Shown here one piece after another: positions 1 to 6,529 of a stretch of 8,658 bases of DNA. Numbering within the stretch: position 1 is the first letter of the stretch; every line of letters begins with the position of its first letter. Under the pieces are notes generated by a model. It was not told the origin of the DNA. It made no database searches and was given only the letters and a program-made list of their open reading frames with translations. This DNA comes from Trueperaceae bacterium (GTDB lineage: Bacteria; Deinococcota; Deinococci; Deinococcales; Trueperaceae): contig PXAU01000038.1 in assembly GCA_003567075.1 (NCBI GenBank), forward strand, positions 1-8,658. Reading direction: 5' to 3'. The position numbers were made by a program, and so were the translations under genes.

Positions 1-303
<303 letters not shown>

Positions 304-351
304 TCAAGCACAGGCGTTCACGCATCGGTGGTCATGGTTCGATGACGTATG

Positions 352-373
352 CAGCCACCCCTCGGGGTGGCTG
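352..373. terminator. Hairpin between convergent 16S and ATPase genes
   Basis: There is a perfect 9-bp stem, cagccaccc (352-360) with gggtggctg (365-373), and a 4-nt ctcg loop. It sits 55 nt past the 16S end and 50 nt past the stop of the minus-strand ATPase, so it could serve either gene. Neither side has a clear T-run, so it is not a classical intrinsic terminator. It could also act in rRNA processing. Confidence 0.45.
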
Positions 374-422
374 TCGTCGTTGGTGCGCTGCGAGGGTGGT
401 CGGTGCGCCCCGTGGAGGGCTA

Positions 423-1772
423 TCAGGATTGGGGGTCGTCCGCGAGGTCGAGCCTCCCTGGTGCGGCTGTCGAGACCGGGCGCGACCCGCTGTCCGCGCC
501 TTGCGCACGTTCCGTCTGCGCGCCGGCCTGGTCGATGGCCAGCGGCGCAAGCGCGCCGCTCGGGAGGGTCAGGGCAGCGCGCGCCAGCTCGCGGACGCCG
601 CGTCCAGGCTGGTCGAAGCCCGGTTGCTCGAACATGGCGCTGCGCTGGCGCGCCCCCACCACGACGAAGGTGTCGTCGCCGATGCCGGGATGCGCCAGGA
701 AGGCGCTGGCGTGGGTGGTCACGAGCACCTGCGTCCGCTGCGAGGCCTCGAGGAGGGCGTCCGCCAAGGCGCCCGTGGCGCCGGGGTGGAGCCCCGATTC
801 GGGCTCCTCCAACGCCACGACCGCCGGGAGGCGGGCCTGGTGCAGCGCCAGCAGGTGAGCGAAGGCCCGCAGCACGCCGTCGGGAAGGCTGGCAGCATCG
901 AACGGCCAGGTGCCCCCGACACCGTCGTGGTGGTGCGCGATCAACGCCTCGCGAGCCCCGAACGAGGCGACGTCCAGGGCGACGATGCCCGGCGCGACGC
1001 GCGCCAGCGTCGATCGCAGCGTGAGCGACCGGACCGCCTGGGCGCTGTCTCCGAGCATGGCTGCCAACACGCTCGCGGCGTTGCCAGCGTCGGGCCGGAG
1101 GGGTTCGCGCGGGTCACCGGGGAGGACCGGCTCGCGCATACGGACGGGATCGGGAGCGTAGCGGCCGATCGAGGTCAGAAGCGCGCGCACGGCGGCGAGG
1201 GCTGGTGGCCCGTCCACGTGACGGAGCGCGAGGTCGTCGCGGGGGTGGCGCCGAGGTAGCGGCACGGATGTGCCGAGCGGCACGGATGTGCCGAGCGGCA
1301 CGGATGTGCCGAGCGGCACCGACCCGCCGATGGGCGCGCCGTCACGGAGCTCGAAGCCCTGGGGCCCTTCCAGGAACCCTTGCACGTGGCAACGCTCGCT
1401 CCACACCTCGAAGCGCTCCCCACTGCGGGCCGCGACGTCGAAGGCGTACTCGGCGAAGGTCCCGTCGGGCCAGGCCATGCGGAGGGCGACGGCCAGGTTG
1501 TAGGGATGCCCGCGCGAGCGGCGGCGCACCGCGCCGATGCCGCCGCGGCGGCGGAAGGCGATCGCCAGGCCGTACCGCAGGGCCTCCGACACGAACACGA
1601 TGGCGTCGACGAAGCTCGAGCTGCCGGCGCCGGTCGGACCCACCAGGATCGTGAGGTCACCCAAGCGCACGGCCGCGTGTGCGATGTTGCGGTAGTTGCG
1701 GACCTCGACCCGGGTCAGGCGGCCCCGAGACCGGGTGGTGTGCGACGGTGTCATGGTGTGCGACGGTGTCAT
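423..1772 (-). CDS. SMC/RecF-type AAA ATPase with an altered Walker A
   Basis: This is a 449-residue protein of the AAA_21/RecF-like predicted ATPase group (SMC/ABC-fold); its cellular role is unknown. Seen in order: the opening RVEVRNYRNI (21-30), typical of this family; a P-loop GPTGAGSSS (45-53) where the usual GK[ST] lysine is Ser51; a signature-like SLPDGVLR (295-302); Walker B VVALEEPESGLHP (318-330) with Glu322/Glu323; and an H-loop TTHASAF with His354. There is no Toprim or other nuclease domain. Residues 151-171 are SVPLGT hexapeptide repeats and residues 1-12 are MTPSHT twice. The ATG at 1772 is preceded by GAGGAT close upstream; the ATG 18 nt further in has no ribosome site. The gene converges on the 16S and lies downstream of the cytochrome gene, separated by a strong hairpin. 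With the lysine missing, ATP hydrolysis may be impaired or absent. Confidence 0.85.
   Translation of the reverse strand: MTPSHTMTPSHTTRSRGRLTRVEVRNYRNIAHAAVRLGDLTILVGPTGAGSSSFVDAIVFVSEALRYGLAIAFRRRGGIGAVRRRSRGHPYNLAVALRMAWPDGTFAEYAFDVAARSGERFEVWSERCHVQGFLEGPQGFELRDGAPIGGSVPLGTSVPLGTSVPLGTSVPLPRRHPRDDLALRHVDGPPALAAVRALLTSIGRYAPDPVRMREPVLPGDPREPLRPDAGNAASVLAAMLGDSAQAVRSLTLRSTLARVAPGIVALDVASFGAREALIAHHHDGVGGTWPFDAASLPDGVLRAFAHLLALHQARLPAVVALEEPESGLHPGATGALADALLEASQRTQVLVTTHASAFLAHPGIGDDTFVVVGARQRSAMFEQPGFDQPGRGVRELARAALTLPSGALAPLAIDQAGAQTERAQGADSGSRPVSTAAPGRLDLADDPQS
1258..1329. repeat. 18-bp palindromic tandem repeat, 3 perfect copies plus 1 degenerate
   Basis: The unit agcggcacggatgtgccg occurs perfectly at 1258-1275, 1276-1293 and 1294-1311. 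A fourth unit at 1312-1329 matches at 14 of 18 positions. Each perfect unit contains cggcac-ggat-gtgccg, a 6-bp stem with a 4-nt loop. On the minus strand it encodes the hexapeptide SVPLGT in the middle of the ATPase, so the expansion keeps the frame. Confidence 0.95.
1736..1771. repeat. 18-bp direct duplication spanning the ATPase start
   Basis: The unit tggtgtgcgacggtgtca is present twice without change (1736-1753 and 1754-1771). On the minus strand each copy, taken with the next base, encodes MTPSHT, so the duplication also doubles the start codon. It is the second 18-bp in-frame tandem repeat in this gene, with a sequence unrelated to the first. Confidence 0.95.
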
Positions 1773-1781
1773 CCCATCCTC

Positions 1782-1807
1782 ACGATAGGCGACCGTGCAG
1801 GCACGGT
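1782..1807 (-). promoter_or_regulatory. Candidate -10 and inverted repeat upstream of the ATPase
   Basis: Read on the minus strand, TATCGT (1782-1787) fits a TANNNT -10 and ends 9 nt before the ATG, implying an almost leaderless transcript. Just upstream, accgtgc (1792-1798) and gcacggt (1801-1807) form a 7-bp inverted repeat with a 2-nt centre, placed over the -10/-35 spacer where an operator could lie. No convincing -35 is visible. The repeat could instead belong to the terminator structure next to it. Confidence 0.3.
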
Positions 1808-1810
1808 GGA

Positions 1811-1843
1811 GCGGGACCCGACCGGTGCTTGGTCGGGTCCCGC
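1811..1843 (-). terminator. Strong hairpin downstream of the cytochrome gene
   Basis: There is a perfect 13-bp stem, gcgggacccgacc (1811-1823) with ggtcgggtcccgc (1831-1843), and a 7-nt loop. It starts 33 nt past the cytochrome stop and lies before the ATPase gene on the same strand. It lacks a following T-run, so it may be a GC-type terminator or an mRNA 3'-end stabiliser. Confidence 0.6.
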
Positions 1844-1875
1844 CTGGTCTGTCGTTGGCGTGCGCCTTCCAGCCG

Positions 1876-4191
1876 TCAGTACAAGTCTGCGCCGGGCCGT
1901 GTCAGGCCGCTCACGTCCGCGCCCAAGTCCTCGAGCGAGTCGAAGAGCAACTGAATGGCGTACATCGGGTTGTGGGTGTAGATGCCGCCGTCCTTCTTGA
2001 CGACCTGGTAGTTGTAGGTCGCGCGGAGCAACCGTGGGGTGAAGCTGCGGTAGGCGTTGGCGCGGGCCGCCTCCTCGCGCGAGATCATCCCGTCGCCGTC
2101 GAGGTCGTAGAAGAAGTACGGGTGCCCGTCGTGGTAGCCGATCGGCTCGCCGACCACGTCGCGGGCGTAGGCCTGGATGGCCTCGTACAGCATGCCGTGC
2201 AGGTTCTTGATCTCGTAGTAGATGCCCTTGTCGGTGTCGCCGTCGCCGTCGAAGTCGTCCCAGAACTCGCGGATGTCGCGCAGGTCGGCCACGGTGGCCA
2301 CGCCGAAGTGGCAGTCGGCGCAGCTCGAGACGAAGAGCTGCTGGTTGTGCGCGTCGTGGCACTGCGAGCAGGTCATGAAGTCCATGTCGTGCTCGAAGAA
2401 GCCGACGTAGTCCTTGCCGTCGTACTCGTAGCCCCCACGCACCTCCGTGCCGAAGCGGGTGGCAGCGGCCGGCCCGTAGTGGATGTTCACGAACGACAAG
2501 CCCTCGCTGACCTCGTCGTCGCCCAAGCCGCTGACGCGCTGCGCCACGGTGGTGCCGGCGTTGCGGCCCATGTGGCACACCGCGCACATGTTCTCGCCCC
2601 AGCCGCCGGTGTCGATCGTGATGCCGCTCGGGAACGTCACCTCGTCGACCTCGTAGAGGGCGAAGTCGACCTCGTTGGCGTGGCAAGTGAGGCAGTTCAT
2701 GGCCTGGCTGGGCGGATGCGCGATCTCGACCCCGTGCTCGAGGAAGAACGGCAGGCCCGCCGCCGTGTGGCAGGTGGAGCAGTTCGCGGGCACCGCGCCG
2801 GCGGCGTCCCAGCGGCGCCACGCGCCGGAGCTGGCGTCGAAGTGCGGCGAATCGTAGCGGTTCAGTCGCTCGACGATGCCGTAGTCGGCGACCTGGAACG
2901 ACGTGCGCAGCTGTCGCAGGTCGCTGGCCAGCATCTCGCTGTTCGGCGCGGCGTTGCGCGCGAAGAGGGTCGCCGTGGGCGCGTCGAGGCTCATGCGCGC
3001 GTCGGTGAAGCTGGCGTCGCCGCCGGGCCGGACGATGCCGGCGACCGCGCCGGCCTCGAGGGTCCGCGCGAGGTCCTCGATGGAGTCGTACAGCAGTTGG
3101 ATCGCGTACTTCGGGTTGTGCGAGTACGCGCCCGGGTCCTTCTTGACGACCTGGTAGTTGTACGCCGCCGCCAGCAGCCGCGGGGTGAAGCTGCGGTAGG
3201 CGTTCGGCCGCGTGGCTTCCTCGGGCGAGATCACGCCGTCGCCGTCGAGGTCGTAGAAGAAGTACGGGTGCCCGTCGTGGTAGCCGATCGGCTCGCCGAC
3301 CACGTCGCGGGCGTACGCCAGGATCAGATCGTAGAGGATCGACTGCAGGTTGCGGATCTCGTAGTAGATGCCCTTGGTGATGTCGCCGTCACCGTCGTAA
3401 TCGACGAGCGAGCCTTCCATGCGGATGTCGCGCAGGTCGGCCACCGTCTCCACGCCGATGTGGCACGTGGCGCAGGCCACGATGTCGAGCTGCAGGCTGT
3501 GCGGGTCGTGGCACGACTGGCAGGTGGCGTACCCAGCGACGTGCTCGAAGCGCGGCTGGTAGTACTTGCCGGGGTACTGGAAGCCGCCCTGCGCCTCGCT
3601 GCCGTACAGCGTCGCCGCCGCGGCGTAGTAGTGGATGTTGACGAAGCCCTGGCCCTCCATGACCTCGTCATGGTCGACGCCGGCGTCGTCGATGGCCGTC
3701 GCGATCGTCACGCCACTCGAGCGGCCCTGATGGCACTCCATGCACATCGCGTCACGGCCGAGGTCGCCCAGGAGGTCGCCCGAGGGCATGAGCACCTCGG
3801 TCTGCTGCACGGCCACGTCGTTGTGGCAGGCCAAGCAGGTGATGACGCCCGGCTCCGCCGGTTGGCTCACCACGCCCGCTTCGGACCCGTCGAGGCCGAG
3901 GAAGTCGGCGAACCCAGCGTCGGCGTGGCACTTGGCGCACGCGACCGGCACCACGGGTGGGTCGTTGCCATCCCAATAGGTGAACGACCGCGAGTCCTCG
4001 TCCGCGTGTGGGCTCGCGGCCCACTCCTGCAGGAACGGGACGTGATCGAGACCGAAACCCGCAGGCACGCCCTGCGCCTGCGCGCTCACCGTGGTCGAGA
4101 GCCCCGGCGCCGTGCCGGCTCCGCTCACCGCCACCAGGGCGACGAACAGGCCGAGCGCGAGCAGCGCGGGAAGGAACGCCCGATACCGCAT
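1876..4191 (-). CDS. Exported decaheme c-type cytochrome, duplicated, with EF-hand loops
   Basis: This 771-residue protein begins with an export signal (positive MRYR, hydrophobic stretch ~6-25, AQA near 37-39), so it acts outside the cytoplasmic membrane, probably in electron transfer. Ten CxxCH heme sites are visible at 85, 119, 150, 224 and 240, then 471, 500, 536, 608 and 624. The protein is two homologous halves (about 80-375 and 465-757), each with five hemes, then a DxDGDGD loop (264-270, 646-652), then a canonical 12-residue EF-hand loop (314-325, 696-707, Glu at position 12), ending in an AIQLL..DS.EDL motif. The ATG is supported by a perfect GGAGGTGA ribosome site six bases upstream. 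The architecture resembles EF-hand-containing 'polyheme membrane-associated' cytochromes, but substrate and partners cannot be told. No cytochrome maturation or reductase genes lie nearby. Confidence 0.92.
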   Translation of the reverse strand: MRYRAFLPALLALGLFVALVAVSGAGTAPGLSTTVSAQAQGVPAGFGLDHVPFLQEWAASPHADEDSRSFTYWDGNDPPVVPVACAKCHADAGFADFLGLDGSEAGVVSQPAEPGVITCLACHNDVAVQQTEVLMPSGDLLGDLGRDAMCMECHQGRSSGVTIATAIDDAGVDHDEVMEGQGFVNIHYYAAAATLYGSEAQGGFQYPGKYYQPRFEHVAGYATCQSCHDPHSLQLDIVACATCHIGVETVADLRDIRMEGSLVDYDGDGDITKGIYYEIRNLQSILYDLILAYARDVVGEPIGYHDGHPYFFYDLDGDGVISPEEATRPNAYRSFTPRLLAAAYNYQVVKKDPGAYSHNPKYAIQLLYDSIEDLARTLEAGAVAGIVRPGGDASFTDARMSLDAPTATLFARNAAPNSEMLASDLRQLRTSFQVADYGIVERLNRYDSPHFDASSGAWRRWDAAGAVPANCSTCHTAAGLPFFLEHGVEIAHPPSQAMNCLTCHANEVDFALYEVDEVTFPSGITIDTGGWGENMCAVCHMGRNAGTTVAQRVSGLGDDEVSEGLSFVNIHYGPAAATRFGTEVRGGYEYDGKDYVGFFEHDMDFMTCSQCHDAHNQQLFVSSCADCHFGVATVADLRDIREFWDDFDGDGDTDKGIYYEIKNLHGMLYEAIQAYARDVVGEPIGYHDGHPYFFYDLDGDGMISREEAARANAYRSFTPRLLRATYNYQVVKKDGGIYTHNPMYAIQLLFDSLEDLGADVSGLTRPGADLY
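2090..2169. repeat. 80-bp identical block, copy in the C-terminal half of the cytochrome
   Basis: These 80 bases are identical, including all synonymous positions, to 3236-3315 (offset 1146). They encode the segment from the end of the ARDVVGEPIGYHDGH region through the DLDGDG calcium loop. Flanking sequence of the two halves is clearly diverged. Confidence 0.95.
3236..3315. repeat. 80-bp identical block, copy in the N-terminal half of the cytochrome
   Basis: This is the partner of the block at 2090-2169. Divergence resumes immediately on both sides, for example g versus c just past the shared gcgggcgta end. This is consistent with gene conversion between the two halves or with strong local constraint. 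Confidence 0.95.
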
Positions 4192-4197
4192 GCCAAC

Positions 4198-4205
4198 TCA
4201 CCTCC
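4198..4205 (-). promoter_or_regulatory. Ribosome binding site of the cytochrome gene
   Basis: On the minus strand this reads GGAGGTGA, fully complementary to the 16S tail seen in this window, six bases before the ATG at 4191. It fixes the start and predicts efficient translation. Confidence 0.85.
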
Positions 4206-4251
4206 GAAGATGCCGGTCGCTGTGGTCTGCCCGCCGCAGGCCTCGACGACC

Positions 4252-4273
4252 CTCACGACATCGATGTCGTGAG
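4252..4273. promoter_or_regulatory. Perfect 22-bp palindrome, candidate operator
   Basis: The left arm ctcacgacatc (4252-4262) is followed directly by its exact reverse complement (4263-4273), with no spacer and no mismatch. It overlaps the downstream edge of the candidate -10 of the cytochrome gene, so a dimeric regulator bound here would cover the transcription start. It lies 61-82 nt upstream of the ATG. A role as an RNA hairpin in the leader is the alternative. Confidence 0.5.
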
Positions 4274-4280
4274 TCTAGCA
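4272..4280 (-). promoter_or_regulatory. Candidate extended -10 for the cytochrome gene
   Basis: Read on the minus strand the sequence is TGCTAGACT, fitting an extended -10 (TGn plus TAnnnT). The expected -35 position shows no good match. It is the best promoter candidate between the aminotransferase and the cytochrome gene, and its position agrees with the palindrome that overlaps it. Confidence 0.35.
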
Positions 4281-4324
4281 TGAGCGCCTGGTGTATTGCG
4301 TGTGAGATGGTCGATACGTCATTT

Positions 4325-4340
4325 GTCCGCGAACGCGGAC
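4325..4340 (-). terminator. Short hairpin downstream of the aminotransferase
   Basis: The arms gtccgcg (4325-4331) and cgcggac (4334-4340) form a compact GC hairpin 55 nt past the aminotransferase stop. There is no T-run on the minus-strand side, so terminator function is only suggested by position. Confidence 0.3.
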
Positions 4341-4395
4341 GAGGCCACGGCTAGCGCTCGCCGAAGCGGAGGCCCGGTCAGAAGGCAGAAGGCGG

Positions 4396-5901
4396 CTAGA
4401 ACGCCATCCGCACCAGGCGTGCCATCTGACCGGCGCTCAGCATCGTGAGCAGCGAGATCGGTCGCTTGTATCGCTGCGCCATCGCCTCCACGCGATCGAA
4501 CATCGTGGCCAGCGTGGTCCGTGGGATCGTGAGGGGTGGCGTCAGGCGCAGGACGCCCTGCCCGTTGAACGAATAGCAGGCATGCACACCGTGCCGATGC
4601 AAGGCGGCAATCCCCAACGCGGCCGACAAGAACGGCAACAGCGTCGGATCGATGGGCAGGAGTCGGCTTGGCAAGACCGGCTTGATGGTGACGGCGAACA
4701 GCAGCCCGGCGGCACGCACGTCGCCGATCAGCTGCGGGTGGCTGGCTTGGATGGCACGGAGACGCTCGAGCCCGTAGGCGCCGTCATCGCGCGCCTTCTC
4801 GACCAAGCCCTCGTCGGCGATGATCTCAAGGGAACGCAGGGCGACGGCGCACGCGAACGACCCACCGGCGAAGCTGCTGGAGTGTCGCTTGGCATGCACG
4901 CCGTTGAACATCGACTGGAAGATCGCGCGGCGGGCGATCGTCGCGCCGATCGGCACCAAGCCACCACCCAGGGGCTTGGCGAGCGTCACGATGTCCGGAT
5001 CGAGTCCCGCAGCGACGCTTGCGAACCAATGCCCGGTCCGTCCCAAGCCGGACTGGATCTCGTCGGCGATGACGGGAATCCCGTGCTCCTTGGCCAACGC
5101 TCCCAGGTGTGCCAGGAAGCCGGCAGGTGGGACGATCACACCGGCCTCACCCTGGATCGGCTCGACCACGATCGCCTGCACCTTGTTGGGTCCGATCTCG
5201 CGCAATGCGCTCTCGAGCGCTTCGCTGTCACCGAAGGGAAGCGTGCGGACCGGACCGATCAGCGGCCGGAAGGGGGCCTGGTACTCCTCGTTCGGCGTGA
5301 GCGACAGCGCGCCCATCGTCTTGCCGTGGTACGCCCGGCGGAAGTTCACCACCGTGGTGGCCTTCGGTCGCGCGCAGCGAGCGAGCTTCAGGGCCGCCTC
5401 TACCGCCTCTGCACCGCTGTTGCAGAGGAAGACGCGGCTGTCTGCATGGCTCGGAGCGTGTGTCGCCAGCAGCCCGACCAGCGTGTCCTGCAGGGCCGCA
5501 CGCCAGGCCGACGCGCTCTGCCCGGCGAAGTTCACGCTGATTGGCTCGGAGGCCAGGAAGCGCTGCGCGAACGCGAGGATGCCTGGGTAAGCCTCGCCGA
5601 ACGGCAGCACGGCGTACGAGCCAGCGTGAATCAGGTGCTGCCCGCTCGCGTCTTCGACTTCCCACGGGTTGATCGGTCGCAGCGGGCCGTGCATGCCGAA
5701 GAGCTTGATGAGCTGGAGGAGGTCGTGGTTCCCGTACTCGGCATCGAGACGGAACGCCTCGTCCGCTGACAGCGAGCCTCCGAGCACCTCGTCGGCACGG
5801 TGCCGCAGACGCAGCGGTGTCGGCTTGCGTGCCGACTCCGCTGTGGTCGCGACGTTAGCGGCGACCGCCGATGACGAACCGCGCTCGGGCGGTACGCTCA
5901 C
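4396..5901 (-). CDS. Class III PLP-dependent aminotransferase
   Basis: This 501-residue, probably cytoplasmic, fold-type I transaminase is closest in feel to the putrescine/ornithine group; the substrate is not determined. Visible features are NSGAEAVEAALKLAR (161-175), the cofactor-stacking AYHGKTMGALS (190-200), VVEPIQGE (246-252), DEIQSGLGRTG with the pyridine-binding Asp280, and the Schiff-base Lys309 in TLAKPLGGG. The downstream phosphate-binding segment reads SSSFAGGSF (341-349), where relatives usually have a TFGGNP form. A ~20-residue tail (480-501) extends past the usual end. The GTG start at 5901 is chosen because its GTGA overlaps the stop of the lipoprotein gene, implying translational coupling. 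The reading frame stays open far upstream, but that part lies over other genes. A later in-frame start cannot be excluded. Confidence 0.88.
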   Translation of the reverse strand: MSVPPERGSSSAVAANVATTAESARKPTPLRLRHRADEVLGGSLSADEAFRLDAEYGNHDLLQLIKLFGMHGPLRPINPWEVEDASGQHLIHAGSYAVLPFGEAYPGILAFAQRFLASEPISVNFAGQSASAWRAALQDTLVGLLATHAPSHADSRVFLCNSGAEAVEAALKLARCARPKATTVVNFRRAYHGKTMGALSLTPNEEYQAPFRPLIGPVRTLPFGDSEALESALREIGPNKVQAIVVEPIQGEAGVIVPPAGFLAHLGALAKEHGIPVIADEIQSGLGRTGHWFASVAAGLDPDIVTLAKPLGGGLVPIGATIARRAIFQSMFNGVHAKRHSSSFAGGSFACAVALRSLEIIADEGLVEKARDDGAYGLERLRAIQASHPQLIGDVRAAGLLFAVTIKPVLPSRLLPIDPTLLPFLSAALGIAALHRHGVHACYSFNGQGVLRLTPPLTIPRTTLATMFDRVEAMAQRYKRPISLLTMLSAGQMARLVRMAF

Positions 5902-6515
5902 CGCAGCGCCTGCCGTGTCACGTTCCCTGCCGCGTCCTCCACCACGATCTCGCCTCCTGATACGTCGGCCACGTCGACCCGGAAGGCGTGCTCCGGGGCC
6001 GGGGTGAACTGCAGCGGCACGTCGTTGATGCGCACGCTGGTGACGAGGGTGTTGTCGCGCACGACGCCCTCGACCCGCACGCGCCCGCCGCCCAGCGAGG
6101 TCACGGACTGGAGCTCGACCGTCGGCGGGGTGCCGTCCAAGCGCAGGCGGTAGGGCAGAACCGTCACGCGGCCCCGCACGTCCTCGGCCTCGATGGTGAC
6201 CGTCACGTCGCCATCGGTGAGGTCGCGGATGGTGAAGAAGAACTCGATCAGCTGCTTGCCGCGCTCGGAGGCGTAGGCCGAGGTGGCGAGCAGGTCGACG
6301 CCGTCGATGCGGATCGCGGCGATGCCCTCGTCGTCCATGGCGTAGCCGACGATGCGCAAGTTGGCGCTGGTGCTGGTGGCGCCGGAGTGCGGCTCGCGGA
6401 TGCTGACCATCGGCGGCAGTCCGTCGCCACGTTGCACGCAGCTCGAGCCGAGCAGCGCCAGCCCTGCCGCGAGCAGTGCCAGCAGCCAACGCGTGCGGCG
6501 AATGCAGCCCCTCAT
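5898..6515 (-). CDS. Small exported Ig-like protein, probable lipoprotein
   Basis: This is a 205-residue protein with an N-terminal signal: arginines at 2, 6, 7 and 9, a hydrophobic core at ~10-22, then LGSSC with Cys26 as the probable lipid-modified residue (a weak lipobox). The remainder looks like two beta-sandwich modules. The first (~34-127) has P-x-V-S-I-x-x-P, a central NLRIVGYAMDDEGIAAIRIDG segment and VTIEAEDVRG. The second (~129-203) opens with GTPPTVELQ and ends VEDAAGNVT, as bacterial Ig-like or glucodextranase-B-like domains do. A role in adhesion, envelope structure or binding is likely, but no enzymatic motif is seen. The start ATG at 6515 has no ribosome site but has a TACATT box seven bases upstream, suggesting a leaderless mRNA. 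It is first in an operon with the aminotransferase. Confidence 0.75.
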   Translation of the reverse strand: MRGCIRRTRWLLALLAAGLALLGSSCVQRGDGLPPMVSIREPHSGATSTSANLRIVGYAMDDEGIAAIRIDGVDLLATSAYASERGKQLIEFFFTIRDLTDGDVTVTIEAEDVRGRVTVLPYRLRLDGTPPTVELQSVTSLGGGRVRVEGVVRDNTLVTSVRINDVPLQFTPAPEHAFRVDVADVSGGEIVVEDAAGNVTRQALR

Positions 6516-6522
6516 GCGGCGC

Positions 6523-6528
6523 AATGTA
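6523..6528 (-). promoter_or_regulatory. Candidate -10 for a leaderless lipoprotein/aminotransferase transcript
   Basis: On the minus strand TACATT (TANNNT form) ends exactly seven bases before the ATG at 6515, which would place transcription start at or next to the A of the ATG. No Shine-Dalgarno sequence is present. Leaderless genes with a TANNNT box at this distance are known in Deinococcus. There is no convincing -35. Confidence 0.4.
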
Positions 6529-6529
6529 C

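Noticed and set aside
342..1259. Plus-strand open frames opposite the ATPase
   Set aside because: They are low-complexity Arg/Gly/Ala-rich shadows; the minus frame carries the ATPase motifs.
1258..1329. CRISPR array
   Set aside because: The 18-bp units are directly adjacent with no spacers and lie in frame inside a coding region.
423..1772. Anti-phage defence system (OLD/Septu-like) based on the ATPase
   Set aside because: No Toprim or HNH domain or nuclease partner is present in the protein or beside it; the neighbours are a 16S gene and a cytochrome.
1769..2821. Minus-strand alternative frame inside the cytochrome gene
   Set aside because: It is an Arg-rich translation in the wrong frame of the C-terminal half of the cytochrome, with no motifs.
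1795..4272. Very long + strand open frame (825 codons) opposite the cytochrome
   Set aside because: It is antisense to a gene with ten CxxCH motifs, EF-hands, a signal peptide and a perfect ribosome site. Its product is a Val/Ala/Arg/Asp-rich string without domains, as expected from GC-rich codon bias.
4325..4340. Insertion-sequence end or attachment site at the short hairpin
   Set aside because: There is no matching second copy, target duplication, transposase or integrase anywhere in the window.
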